Assembly (NCBI GenBank): GCA_002298155.1
Contig: DBME01000279.1
Coordinates: forward strand, 1 to 13,362
Length of the DNA stretch: 13,362 nt
Direction of reading: 5' to 3'
Source: Holophagaceae bacterium UBA706
GTDB lineage: Bacteria; Acidobacteriota; Holophagae; Holophagales; Holophagaceae
Position 1 is the stretch's first letter, and every line of letters starts with the position of its first letter. Positions 6,574 to 13,362 of the stretch are shown here, one piece after another. The notes below the pieces were generated by a model. That model searched no databases and was not told the DNA's origin. It saw nothing but the letters and a program-made list of their open reading frames with translations. A program made the position numbers and the translations under genes.

Positions 6574-7221
6574 GTGAAGAAGCCTATCCTCGCCGTGCTG
6601 GGCGCCCTGGCCCTCGTCTCGCCCCTTTCCGCGCAGCTCATCAGCCAGGGCAGGACCCTGACCTGGTCCACCAACACGGGGCAGACCGGTTCCCTGCGCA
6701 TCGCCAACGTGAGCGGGCCGTACTTCGAAGCGGAGCAGACCAACGAGAAGAACCGCTCCGCCGGCGTCATCCGCCTCTACGGCGCCGTGCTCGACAACGG
6801 CCGGAAGGTGGTCCTGATCAATGCCAGCCCCTGGAAGGAAGTGTGGGAAGGCTCCCTGTCCGACCACGAGATCACGGGCAACCTGGTGGTGGGCACCGCC
6901 CGGTTCACCTTCCGGATCACCGAGCCCGTGGCCGCGGGGCCCCGGAATCCCTTCGTCGAAGGCAAGACCATGAAATGGTCCACGGGCGCGGGCCAGAGCG
7001 GCATCATGCGCGTGGTGGCCTCCTCGGGCTCCACGTTCACGGTGGAACAGAAGAACGACCGTAACCCCGCCGCGGGCCTCACCCGTTTCGAGTGCGAGTT
7101 CAGGGACGGCAAGGTCATCCTCGTGAACAAGCAGTGGCATGAGACCTGGGAAGGCACCTGGGCCAACGGCAAGGTCACCGGCAAGATCAACGGCAGGACC
7201 GAGTTCACCATCTCCGAATAA
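6574..7221 (+). CDS. Secreted protein with two tandem copies of an unrecognised domain
   Basis: I do not recognise this 215-aa protein. A classical signal peptide (KKPILAVLGALALVSPLSAQ, about 1-21) ends at an Ala-x-Ala-like cleavage site. The mature part is two copies of one domain of roughly 90 residues (about 22-118 and 126-215). Shared landmarks in order are WSTNTGQTG / WSTGAGQSG, EQTNEKNRSAG / EQKNDRNPAAG, KVVLIN / KVILVN and VWEGSLSD / TWEGTWAN. Alternating hydrophobic residues suggest beta-sandwich or barrel domains. GTG at 6574 is taken as the start because AAGGAG (6561-6566) is 7 nt upstream and the signal peptide begins there. It is divergent from the Ser/Thr kinase gene and 79 nt before the ankyrin gene. 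The role is probably periplasmic or extracellular binding, which is a guess. Confidence 0.85.
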   Translation: MKKPILAVLGALALVSPLSAQLISQGRTLTWSTNTGQTGSLRIANVSGPYFEAEQTNEKNRSAGVIRLYGAVLDNGRKVVLINASPWKEVWEGSLSDHEITGNLVVGTARFTFRITEPVAAGPRNPFVEGKTMKWSTGAGQSGIMRVVASSGSTFTVEQKNDRNPAAGLTRFECEFRDGKVILVNKQWHETWEGTWANGKVTGKINGRTEFTISE

Positions 7222-7300
7222 CCTGCCGCCGCAGGCGGTCTGCGTCGCCCGCGGCACGACGGGCCTTTGCGCCCATGCCGTGATCCAGCGAGGAGCTCCC

Positions 7301-9220
7301 ATGTGGTTCATTAGTTCCGCCCCGCATCGCCGTCTTTCGGCCGCCATGCTATGCATGGGTCTCTGGGGGCTGGGCCTGAACGCTCGCACTGGGCCAGATA
7401 CCCGTCCGGCACTCTTCCTCGCCATCGACGGCAACAGCCTTCCCAAGGCCCAGGCCGCCATCGCGGCCGGGGCTGACGTCAACGAGGTGTTCGAGAAGGA
7501 CACCATGCTGTGCCGGGCCATCGCGGCCAACCGCATCGATATCGCCAGGCTCATCATCCAGTCCCCCAAGGTGGATGTGAACAAGCGCGGCACCTACGTC
7601 GACGGCTTGAACAACGAGTGGGAGCGCACTGCGCTCATGATCGCCGCCAAGCGCGGCTTCACGGAGCTGGTGGACCTTCTCCTGGACAAGGGCGCCGACA
7701 TCAATGCCAGGGACCGCGCGAACGGTTCGCCCCTTGAACGGGGCAGCACGGCTCTGATCCTTGCGGCCGCGGGCGATCACCTGGACACCGTGCAAGCCCT
7801 GTTCAACCACCCGAGGAAACCCGACCTCAACCTGCGCGACCGGGATGGCGACACCGCCCTCTGGCAGGCTTCCGACAACGAGAACCTCGAGATGGTGAAA
7901 TTTCTCCTGGGCAAGGGCGCCAAACCCAACGTCCCGGACGCTGCCGGAAGATCGGTGATCACCACCACCTTCCTGCACAAGACCTTCGACGTACTGGACC
8001 TCCTCGTGGCCAAGGGCGCCGATATCAACCTCGCCAGCAGCCGCGAGATGACCCCGCTCATCGAAGCCATCCTGAGCAACCACACGAAGCAGGACCTCGT
8101 CTTGCGGTGGCTTGGCCATTTCCTCGCCTTCAAGCCGAAGGTGGACCTGCGGCCGACCACGGGCGATGTTGGCGGGGATTCGGCCCTGACGCTGGCTTCG
8201 CGCTTCGGGTTCATCGCGGCCATCAACCTGCTCCTGGATCACGGCGCCGATATCAACCTGCCCTCCATCGCGGCAGGCCGGACCCCCCTTGCCACCGCCG
8301 TGGTCGGCAAGCAGGTGGAGGCCGCCAGGGCCCTCATCAAGCGCGGCGCCAAGACGGAGCTGGCGGACACGAGTTCCCACACCCCCTTGCTCCTGGCCGT
8401 GCTCCAGGCGGACCCGGACATGGTGCGGGCCCTGGTGGAGGCGGGAGCCCGCACCGACACCAAGGCGCCCGGTCACGCCTTCACCCCCCTGGTGGCCGCC
8501 GCCGGTAACCTGGATCCCACCCGGCATTCCGCCTGCCTGAAGATCATCCGTATCCTGCTGGACGGGAAGGCCGACATCAACTTCGGGGCCTCGGACGGCA
8601 GGACGCCCCTCATCGCCGCCGCCGCGAGCACGGACCCGGCCCAGGGGCTGGAGACGGCCACCCTGCTCCTGGACCGCGGCGCCTCCGTGGACACCGCCAA
8701 CACCAAGGGCGAGACGCCCCTGATGCTGGCCGCCGGCAACGGCAACGAGAAGGTGGTCAAGCTCCTTCTGAAGAAGGGGGCCGACGTCCAGGTGAAGAGC
8801 GGCGCCGGCGAGACCGCCATGAACTTCGCCCTGCGCTCCGGCCAGCGCGGCGTCATCACCCTCCTGGAGGCCAAGGGCGCCAAGCCCGGGACGCCCGCAG
8901 CCCTGCCCCAGGTGGTGGTCAAGGACCTGATCGGCACCTGGGTGGGCCAGCAGGACGGCATGCCCCAGGCGATCTTCAACCTGACCCTGAGGAAGGACGG
9001 CACCTTCGACTTCTTCTCCCGTTTCACGCCCGAGACCCTGAAGAAACTCCCCAAGGGTTCCGTGAACCCCGTCATCGCCGCCCAGAAGGGCACCTACACC
9101 CTCAAGGGCGACATCCTCGTGCTGAACATCACCGGAGCGGCGCCCTTCACGCGGCACTGGAAGCTCGAGAGCGGCGTGCTGGTGCTGGACAACATCATCC
9201 GGCTCAAGCGCGGGAAGTAG
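7301..9220 (+). CDS. Exported ankyrin-repeat protein
   Basis: A 639-aa protein with a likely signal peptide (about 1-28, HRRLSAAMLCMGLWGLGLNA). About 14 ankyrin repeats run from roughly residue 35 to 530, with the typical TPLxxA start and GADIN/GADVN turns (for example TALMIAAKRG, TPLMLAAGNG, LLLDKGADIN). Several repeats carry long insertions. The last 100 residues (about 538-639, beginning DLIGTWVGQQDG) form a beta-rich domain resembling lipocalin-like or META-type folds (IGTW...GTYTLKGDILVLNI). Ankyrin stacks bind proteins, so this may be a periplasmic or secreted scaffold, a toxin-neutralising partner, or an effector. AGGAG (7291-7295) sits 5 nt before ATG 7301. It lies 79 nt after the duplicated-domain gene and may share its transcript. 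Confidence 0.88.
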   Translation: MWFISSAPHRRLSAAMLCMGLWGLGLNARTGPDTRPALFLAIDGNSLPKAQAAIAAGADVNEVFEKDTMLCRAIAANRIDIARLIIQSPKVDVNKRGTYVDGLNNEWERTALMIAAKRGFTELVDLLLDKGADINARDRANGSPLERGSTALILAAAGDHLDTVQALFNHPRKPDLNLRDRDGDTALWQASDNENLEMVKFLLGKGAKPNVPDAAGRSVITTTFLHKTFDVLDLLVAKGADINLASSREMTPLIEAILSNHTKQDLVLRWLGHFLAFKPKVDLRPTTGDVGGDSALTLASRFGFIAAINLLLDHGADINLPSIAAGRTPLATAVVGKQVEAARALIKRGAKTELADTSSHTPLLLAVLQADPDMVRALVEAGARTDTKAPGHAFTPLVAAAGNLDPTRHSACLKIIRILLDGKADINFGASDGRTPLIAAAASTDPAQGLETATLLLDRGASVDTANTKGETPLMLAAGNGNEKVVKLLLKKGADVQVKSGAGETAMNFALRSGQRGVITLLEAKGAKPGTPAALPQVVVKDLIGTWVGQQDGMPQAIFNLTLRKDGTFDFFSRFTPETLKKLPKGSVNPVIAAQKGTYTLKGDILVLNITGAAPFTRHWKLESGVLVLDNIIRLKRGK

Positions 9221-9239
9221 GTCCGAGGGCGCGCCGGAC
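9221..9239. terminator. Weak hairpin between convergent genes
   Basis: GTCCG (9221-9225) pairs with CGGAC (9235-9239), immediately after the ankyrin stop. The loop includes the palindrome GGCGCGCC. The convergent radical SAM gene ends at 9278, so a terminator is expected in this 57-nt gap. The stem is only 5 bp and has no T-run. Confidence 0.25.
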
Positions 9240-9277
9240 GCAGCGATGGAGGATCGGCGTTCCCGACCCGGCCGGCC

Positions 9278-11029
9278 TCAGACCAAGCCACCACCCATCG
9301 CAAGGTCCGGCGCGCGCACCACGATGCGGGCGGTTGCCAGCCTGAAGTCCTCGAACAAGCCCCGGGCCACCCCCTGCAGATCCGGCGGGACCTTCCGGCA
9401 ACGGGCCCAGGCCTGCTTCACCAGGCGGATACGGTAGGCTTCCAACTCGGGAAGATGGCTGCGCCCCTCGGTCCAGGTCCTCCGCACCTGCGCCTCCAGG
9501 TCCCTGCGCAGAAGGTCCAGGCGGTCCCGGAACCGCTCCAGGCGAAGCAGGCCGTCCGTGATGGTGATGAAATGATGGCCCTTCACCGCCATGGCGATGA
9601 TCTCCGCGATCATCCGGGGCCGGATGGCCATGGCCCTGGCCAGGAAGGACACGTACGCATAACCGTAGCGGCTGAAGATCTGCCGCCCGAGGGAATGGAA
9701 CAACGCGCGCACTTCCATGATCCCCACGCTCCGGCACATGGCCTTGGCCGGCCGCATGCGCCGCAGGAGCTTCAGGCAGCGCGCGAAATAGTGGCTCGGC
9801 GTATAGAGTTCGCGGAGAACCCGCTTGTAGCCCTCCCGCAACGACACCGCCTCCATGCGCGGCACGAAATTGAGCGCAAGATCGTGCGTATTGTTCCCGC
9901 CGCTGGAGTCGCCCAATAGCCGCCCTTCCGCTGCCAAGCGGGCATGGAGCCGTGTCTTCGGCAGGGCCGTGAGCAGACCGACCATGGCGGTGGGAATACC
10001 CGCATCCTGGATGAAGCGGATCTGCCGGTCGAAGATGTCGGCGCCGTCCTCGTCGAACCCGACGATGAATCCCCCGGCCACCTCGATGCCCTTCCCCTGG
10101 ATGGTGCGCACGCTTTCCAGCAGGTCGGCCCGGACGTTCTGATGCTTGCTGATCGCCTTCAGGGTCGCTGCGTCCGGCGTCTCGATCCCCACGAAAACCA
10201 TGTTGAAGCCCGCGGCCACCATGGCGTCCAGCAGGGGCTCGTCGGCGGCCAGGTCGAGGCTGGCTTCCGTGAAGAAGTCGAAGGGATGCCCATGCTGCTC
10301 CTGCCACCGGGCCAGGGCCGGCAGTAGGCGCCGGACCTCCGTGCGGTTCCCGATGAAGTTGTCATCCACCACGAACAGGGATCCACTCCAGCCGTTCGCC
10401 AGGAGCAGGTCCAGCTCCGCGATGAATTGGGCGGGGCTCTTGGTGCGGGGCCGATGGCCGAACAAGGAAACGATGTCGCAGAACTCGCAGTCGTGCGGGC
10501 ACCCCCGGGAATACTGCAAGGCCGCTCCGGCGTAGTGCCTGCGCGCCGCCAGGTCATAGCGCGGCGCGGGCGTGGCCGCGAGGTCGGGATGGCCCGGATC
10601 ATCATAGCGGTGGGCCGCCACACCTTGGGCGAAGGCTGCGAGGAAGGGCGGCAGATTGACCTCCGCCTCCCCCAGGACGAAGTAGGTGACGCCCTCGATC
10701 TGCTCCCAGCAGCTGGTGGGGTACGGCCCACCCGCCACCACCGGCGTCCCCGCCTCCCGGCAGAACGCGACAAGCCGTTCGAAGGACACCTTCTGCACCA
10801 GCATCGCGGAGGCGAGGACCAGGTCCGCCGAGGCCACGGCCTCCAGGGTCAAGGGCTCCACGTTCTGGTCCACCAGGGTGAGTTCCCACTCCGGTGGCAG
10901 CATGGCGGCCATGGTGAGCAGGCCCAGCGGCGGAAGGGTCGCCTTTCTTCCGAGGAAGGGGAGCGCGTAGCACATGCTCCAGTAGGTCGGAGGCATTTCC
11001 GGGTACACGAGCAGGGCTTTGATGGGCAA
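9278..11029 (-). CDS. B12-binding radical SAM protein, HpnP-like
   Basis: A 583-aa enzyme. The N-terminal part (1-140: KALLVYPEMPPTYWSM, PPLGLLTMAAMLP, LVDQNVEPL, VVAGGPYPTS) is a cobalamin-binding fold without the base-displacing DxHxxG motif. The radical SAM core has SRGCPHDCEFCD, Cys177-x3-Cys181-x2-Cys184 for the 4Fe-4S cluster, and FVVDDNFIGN and ETPDAATLKAISK downstream. The C-terminal 150 residues match the DUF4070 type. The opening and core motifs resemble HpnP, the hopanoid C-2 methylase, but this family also contains many enzymes of unknown substrate and no hopanoid genes are visible. It probably methylates an unactivated carbon. The start is TTG at 11029, with GGAGG (11036-11040, minus strand) 6 nt upstream and homology beginning right after; the upstream in-frame ATG at 11101 has no ribosome site. 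Confidence 0.88.
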   Translation of the reverse strand: MPIKALLVYPEMPPTYWSMCYALPFLGRKATLPPLGLLTMAAMLPPEWELTLVDQNVEPLTLEAVASADLVLASAMLVQKVSFERLVAFCREAGTPVVAGGPYPTSCWEQIEGVTYFVLGEAEVNLPPFLAAFAQGVAAHRYDDPGHPDLAATPAPRYDLAARRHYAGAALQYSRGCPHDCEFCDIVSLFGHRPRTKSPAQFIAELDLLLANGWSGSLFVVDDNFIGNRTEVRRLLPALARWQEQHGHPFDFFTEASLDLAADEPLLDAMVAAGFNMVFVGIETPDAATLKAISKHQNVRADLLESVRTIQGKGIEVAGGFIVGFDEDGADIFDRQIRFIQDAGIPTAMVGLLTALPKTRLHARLAAEGRLLGDSSGGNNTHDLALNFVPRMEAVSLREGYKRVLRELYTPSHYFARCLKLLRRMRPAKAMCRSVGIMEVRALFHSLGRQIFSRYGYAYVSFLARAMAIRPRMIAEIIAMAVKGHHFITITDGLLRLERFRDRLDLLRRDLEAQVRRTWTEGRSHLPELEAYRIRLVKQAWARCRKVPPDLQGVARGLFEDFRLATARIVVRAPDLAMGGGLV

Positions 11030-11138
11030 CCAACCCCTCCTTCGGGACAGGACGCACTCCAAGGGTGAAGCCTTCCCACCCTCGTGCCATGTCTGGTTCA
11101 TGGATATTGGTTTTATTTGCCCACGCCTTTCCAAGGAC

Positions 11139-11160
11139 CGGAATACGCATTCCGCAATGC
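11139..11160. promoter_or_regulatory. Overlapping dyads in divergent intergenic region
   Basis: CGGAAT-ACGC-ATTCCG (11139-11154) is a perfect 6-bp dyad. It overlaps a second one, GCATT-CCGC-AATGC (11147-11160), so the two could form alternative pairings. The site lies between the minus-strand radical SAM gene (start 11029) and the small + strand gene (start 11283). An AT-rich stretch at 11102-11118 nearby could hold a promoter, but no clear boxes are seen. Confidence 0.3.
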
Positions 11161-11282
11161 CCAGGGGACCCGCGGTCCCCCCGTGCTACGCTCGGCATGC
11201 CTTCACGGCCTTGATCCAGGGATTCAACAGGACGGACCCTCCGCCTGCCTCCCAGAACCAGGGAATGGCGGACGGGAGTCCC

Positions 11283-11507
11283 ATGACCACCCCTGCAATC
11301 ACTCCACTTTCCAACCTGCGTTCCCGGTTGAGCGCCCACCTGAGGAAAAGCGAGGGCTCGGACATCTCCTGGGCCGCGGAAGCTCTGGGAGAGGGCTACG
11401 TGGCCGTGGAGGACGAACTGGACGCCATGGTCGACGCGGGGCTCGCCTTCAAGGACGGCTCCTTCGACCCGCCGGTCTACCTGCTCAAAGGCGGTTCCAA
11501 GGCTTGA
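11283..11507 (+). CDS. Small hypothetical protein, possibly winged-helix
   Basis: A 74-aa protein that I do not recognise. It has no signal peptide or membrane segment. After a short polar N-terminus it shows helix-like segments (LRSRLSAHLRKSEG, DISWAAEALG, AVEDELDAMVDAGLAF) and then a short beta-like tail (DPPVYLLKGG). This layout fits a small winged-helix DNA-binding or partner-binding domain, which is a guess. ATG at 11283 has GGAG (11275-11278) 4 nt upstream; ATG at 11265 in the same frame would add six residues but is less well placed. The composition looks coding and the frame is clean to TGA. It lies 80 nt before the large histidine kinase gene and may be transcribed with it. Confidence 0.6.
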   Translation: MTTPAITPLSNLRSRLSAHLRKSEGSDISWAAEALGEGYVAVEDELDAMVDAGLAFKDGSFDPPVYLLKGGSKA

Positions 11508-11587
11508 CCGGGTAGGTCATTGGTGGATCAATGCTCGTGTAACCACTTGCATCTCGGCCGATTTCAACCCGCTGGGCAGATATATCC

Positions 11588-13362
11588 ATGGGAACTGGCT
11601 TCAAGGCATTCCTCCACCGCACCCTCCTGATCGCGCTCCTGGGTATGGCCGTCTCCCCCGCGTTGGTCCAGGGCCAGGTTGCCTCCAGGACCCGGCCCAT
11701 CGTCGTGGGCATCAACCGGGAGTTCCCCCCGTTCGAGTTCCTGGGCGCCACGGGCCAGCCCGAGGGGTACGACGTCGACGTCATCCGCGCGGCGGCGGCC
11801 GAGGTCGAACTCACGCTCGAGTTCCGCGCCGATTCCTGGGCGAACATCAAGGCGGACCTGGAGGCCGGACGCATCGACGTGGTGCCGGGGATGCTCTATT
11901 CCGAGGAGCGGGCCGCGCTGGTGGACTTCTCGGCGCCCCATCTGCTCATCCACTACTGCATCTTCCTGCGCAATGACACCAAGGGCGTGACCTCCCTGGC
12001 CGACCTGAAGGGGAAAAGGGTGCTGGTGGAGCGGGCCAGCCGCATGCATGAATACCTCCTTTCCCATGCCACCGGGGCCGAGATCGTCCCGATCACGTCG
12101 GAACCCCAGGCCCTGCGGATGCTCTCGTCAGGCAACGGCATGGACGCGGCCATCCTGCCGCGGCTGGAGGGCCTGGAGATGATCCATGATCTCCACCTGA
12201 CCAACATCCATGTCCTGCCGGGTTCCGTCCTATCCGAGGAGCTGTGCTTCGCCGTCGCCAAGGACCGTGGCCGCCTGCGGGCCAAGCTGGATTCGGGCAT
12301 GGCCATCATCAACCGTTCCGGCAAGTACCGCGAGATCTACGACAAATGGTTCGTTCCACTGGAGCCCGAAACGGGCCCTTCCGCCCGCATCCTCAAGGTA
12401 CTGGGCTGGACGACCCTGGGCGCCCTCCTGCTGGGAGCCTTGGCCTTGACGTGGTCCTGGTCGCTGCGCAGGCAGGTCCGGCGCCAGACCGAATCGCTGC
12501 GCAGGAGCGAGGCCGCCACCCGCGCCAGCCAGGCCCGGTTCCAGGCCTTCTTCCATTCCACCAACGACGCCATCTTCATCCATGACCTGGAAATGGGCGC
12601 CATCCTGGACGCGAACCGCCGGGCCATGGAGATGTACGGCTACACCCGGGAGGAACTCCTCGCCCTGTCGGTGCAGGAACTGAGCAGCGGCGTCCCGCCT
12701 TACCTGATGGAGGACGCCCGGGGCTGGATCCGGAAGGCCGCGGAGGACGGACCCCAGGTGTTCGAATGGCAGGCCCGCGACAAATCGGGCCGCCTGTTCT
12801 GGGTGGAAGTGAACATGCGCCGCACGACCATCGATGGGGAGGGCCGGCTGGTGGCGTCGGTGCGGGACATCGCCGAACGCAAGCAGGCCGAACTGGAAAG
12901 GGCCACGTTCCAGGCTCAGCTCATGCAATCCCAGAAGATGGAAAGCCTGGGCATGCTGGCCGGCGGCGTCGCCCACGACATGAACAACATTCTGGGGGCC
13001 ATCCTGGCCCTGGCATCGGCCAACCAGGATACCCATGAGCCCGGAAGCCGCACCTACCGGGCCTTCGAGACCATCGGCCTCGCCGCCACCCGTGGCGGAA
13101 AGATGGTCCGGAACCTGCTGGGCTTCGCCCGTTCCTCCCCCTCCGAACAGCGGACCCTGGACGTGAACGCCATCCTCCGTGAGCAGGCGCACCTGCTGGA
13201 GCACACGACCCTCTCCCGGATCCGCCTCGACCTCGACCTGGCCGCGGACCTCCGGCCTGTCCAAGGCGACGCCAGCGCCCTCACGCATGCGCTCATGAAC
13301 CTGTGCGTCAATGGCATCGACGCCATGGAAGGCACGGGGACCCTCACCCTGCGCACCCGGAA
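11588..13362 (+). CDS. Solute-binding-domain / PAS histidine kinase (3' partial)
   Basis: An open frame of 591 codons that runs off the right edge. A signal sequence or first membrane helix (about 10-28) precedes a family 3 solute-binding domain (about 37-255: PIVVGINREFPPFEF, GYDVDVIRAA, GRIDVVPGMLYSEERAALVDFS), as in amino-acid-type binding proteins and the BvgS/EvgS sensors. A transmembrane helix (about 270-292) leads to a PAS domain (about 317-430, STNDAIFIHDLEMG to RDIAERKQAE). The H-box GGVAHDMNNIL then places His463 as the phosphorylation site, and the N-box MNLCVNGIDAM (Asn571, Asn575) starts the ATPase domain before the cut. It probably senses a periplasmic small molecule plus a cytoplasmic cue. 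The ATG at 11588 has only a weak ribosome site. This H-box type is common in hybrid kinases, so a receiver domain may follow off-window. Confidence 0.9.
   Translation, partial: MGTGFKAFLHRTLLIALLGMAVSPALVQGQVASRTRPIVVGINREFPPFEFLGATGQPEGYDVDVIRAAAAEVELTLEFRADSWANIKADLEAGRIDVVPGMLYSEERAALVDFSAPHLLIHYCIFLRNDTKGVTSLADLKGKRVLVERASRMHEYLLSHATGAEIVPITSEPQALRMLSSGNGMDAAILPRLEGLEMIHDLHLTNIHVLPGSVLSEELCFAVAKDRGRLRAKLDSGMAIINRSGKYREIYDKWFVPLEPETGPSARILKVLGWTTLGALLLGALALTWSWSLRRQVRRQTESLRRSEAATRASQARFQAFFHSTNDAIFIHDLEMGAILDANRRAMEMYGYTREELLALSVQELSSGVPPYLMEDARGWIRKAAEDGPQVFEWQARDKSGRLFWVEVNMRRTTIDGEGRLVASVRDIAERKQAELERATFQAQLMQSQKMESLGMLAGGVAHDMNNILGAILALASANQDTHEPGSRTYRAFETIGLAATRGGKMVRNLLGFARSSPSEQRTLDVNAILREQAHLLEHTTLSRIRLDLDLAADLRPVQGDASALTHALMNLCVNGIDAMEGTGTLTLRTR

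Noticed and set aside
4959..7064. A 701-codon open frame on the + strand
   Set aside because: It runs antisense to the Ser/Thr kinase and then out of frame through the secreted-protein gene. It has no domain motifs and is dominated by Arg, Gly, Gln and His.
7349..9157. A 602-codon open frame on the minus strand
   Set aside because: It is opposite the ankyrin gene and shows a periodic low-complexity pattern that mirrors the ankyrin repeats.
7301..9220. The repeated DNA in the ankyrin gene as a repeat array or CRISPR
   Set aside because: The periodicity is at protein level (about 33-40 residues, variable), without conserved DNA repeats or spacers.

Overview
The window is GC-rich bacterial DNA, densely packed with genes on both strands. 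It carries eight complete protein-coding genes and two short or partial ones. The style (high GC, GGAGG ribosome sites, lipoproteins, a Ser/Thr kinase fused to a TonB-type domain, an OmpA lipoprotein, periplasmic ligand-binding histidine kinases and an HpnP-like radical SAM enzyme) suggests a Gram-negative soil or sediment bacterium. Acidobacteriota of the Holophaga/Geothrix type is my best guess and Myxococcota is an alternative. This is an inference from gene content, since no rRNA or other marker gene is present.

Layout, left edge to about 4.8 kb, all on the + strand. A perfect 28-bp inverted repeat (34-110) is followed by an Rrf2-family regulator (203-739) and an AhpD-like CxxC peroxidase-family gene (847-1326), a probable redox-stress pair. 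Next come a lipoprotein S37-type serine peptidase (1406-2845), then a PEGA/OmpA lipoprotein (3101-3763) with a histidine kinase gene starting 4 nt after it (3768-4721), probably co-transcribed.

From 4.8 to 9.2 kb, a membrane Ser/Thr kinase with a periplasmic TonB-like C-terminal domain lies on the minus strand (4800-6326). It is divergent from a small secreted protein made of two copies of one domain (6574-7221). An exported protein with about 14 ankyrin repeats follows (7301-9220). A dyad around an AT-rich patch (6433-6463) sits in the shared control region of the divergent pair.

From 9.2 kb to the end, an HpnP-like B12-binding radical SAM protein reads on the minus strand from a TTG start (9278-11029). 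It is divergent from a small orphan gene (11283-11507). A solute-binding-domain/PAS histidine kinase (from 11588) runs off the right edge.

The theme is envelope sensing: two histidine kinases, one receptor-like Ser/Thr kinase, an OmpA peptidoglycan-binding lipoprotein and several exported proteins of unknown role. No response regulator is visible, so both histidine kinases lack a partner here. I see no tRNA, rRNA, CRISPR array, transposase or phage gene. No gap between genes exceeds about 260 nt; the gaps at 2846-3100, 6327-6573 and 11030-11282 hold only possible promoter or operator signals.
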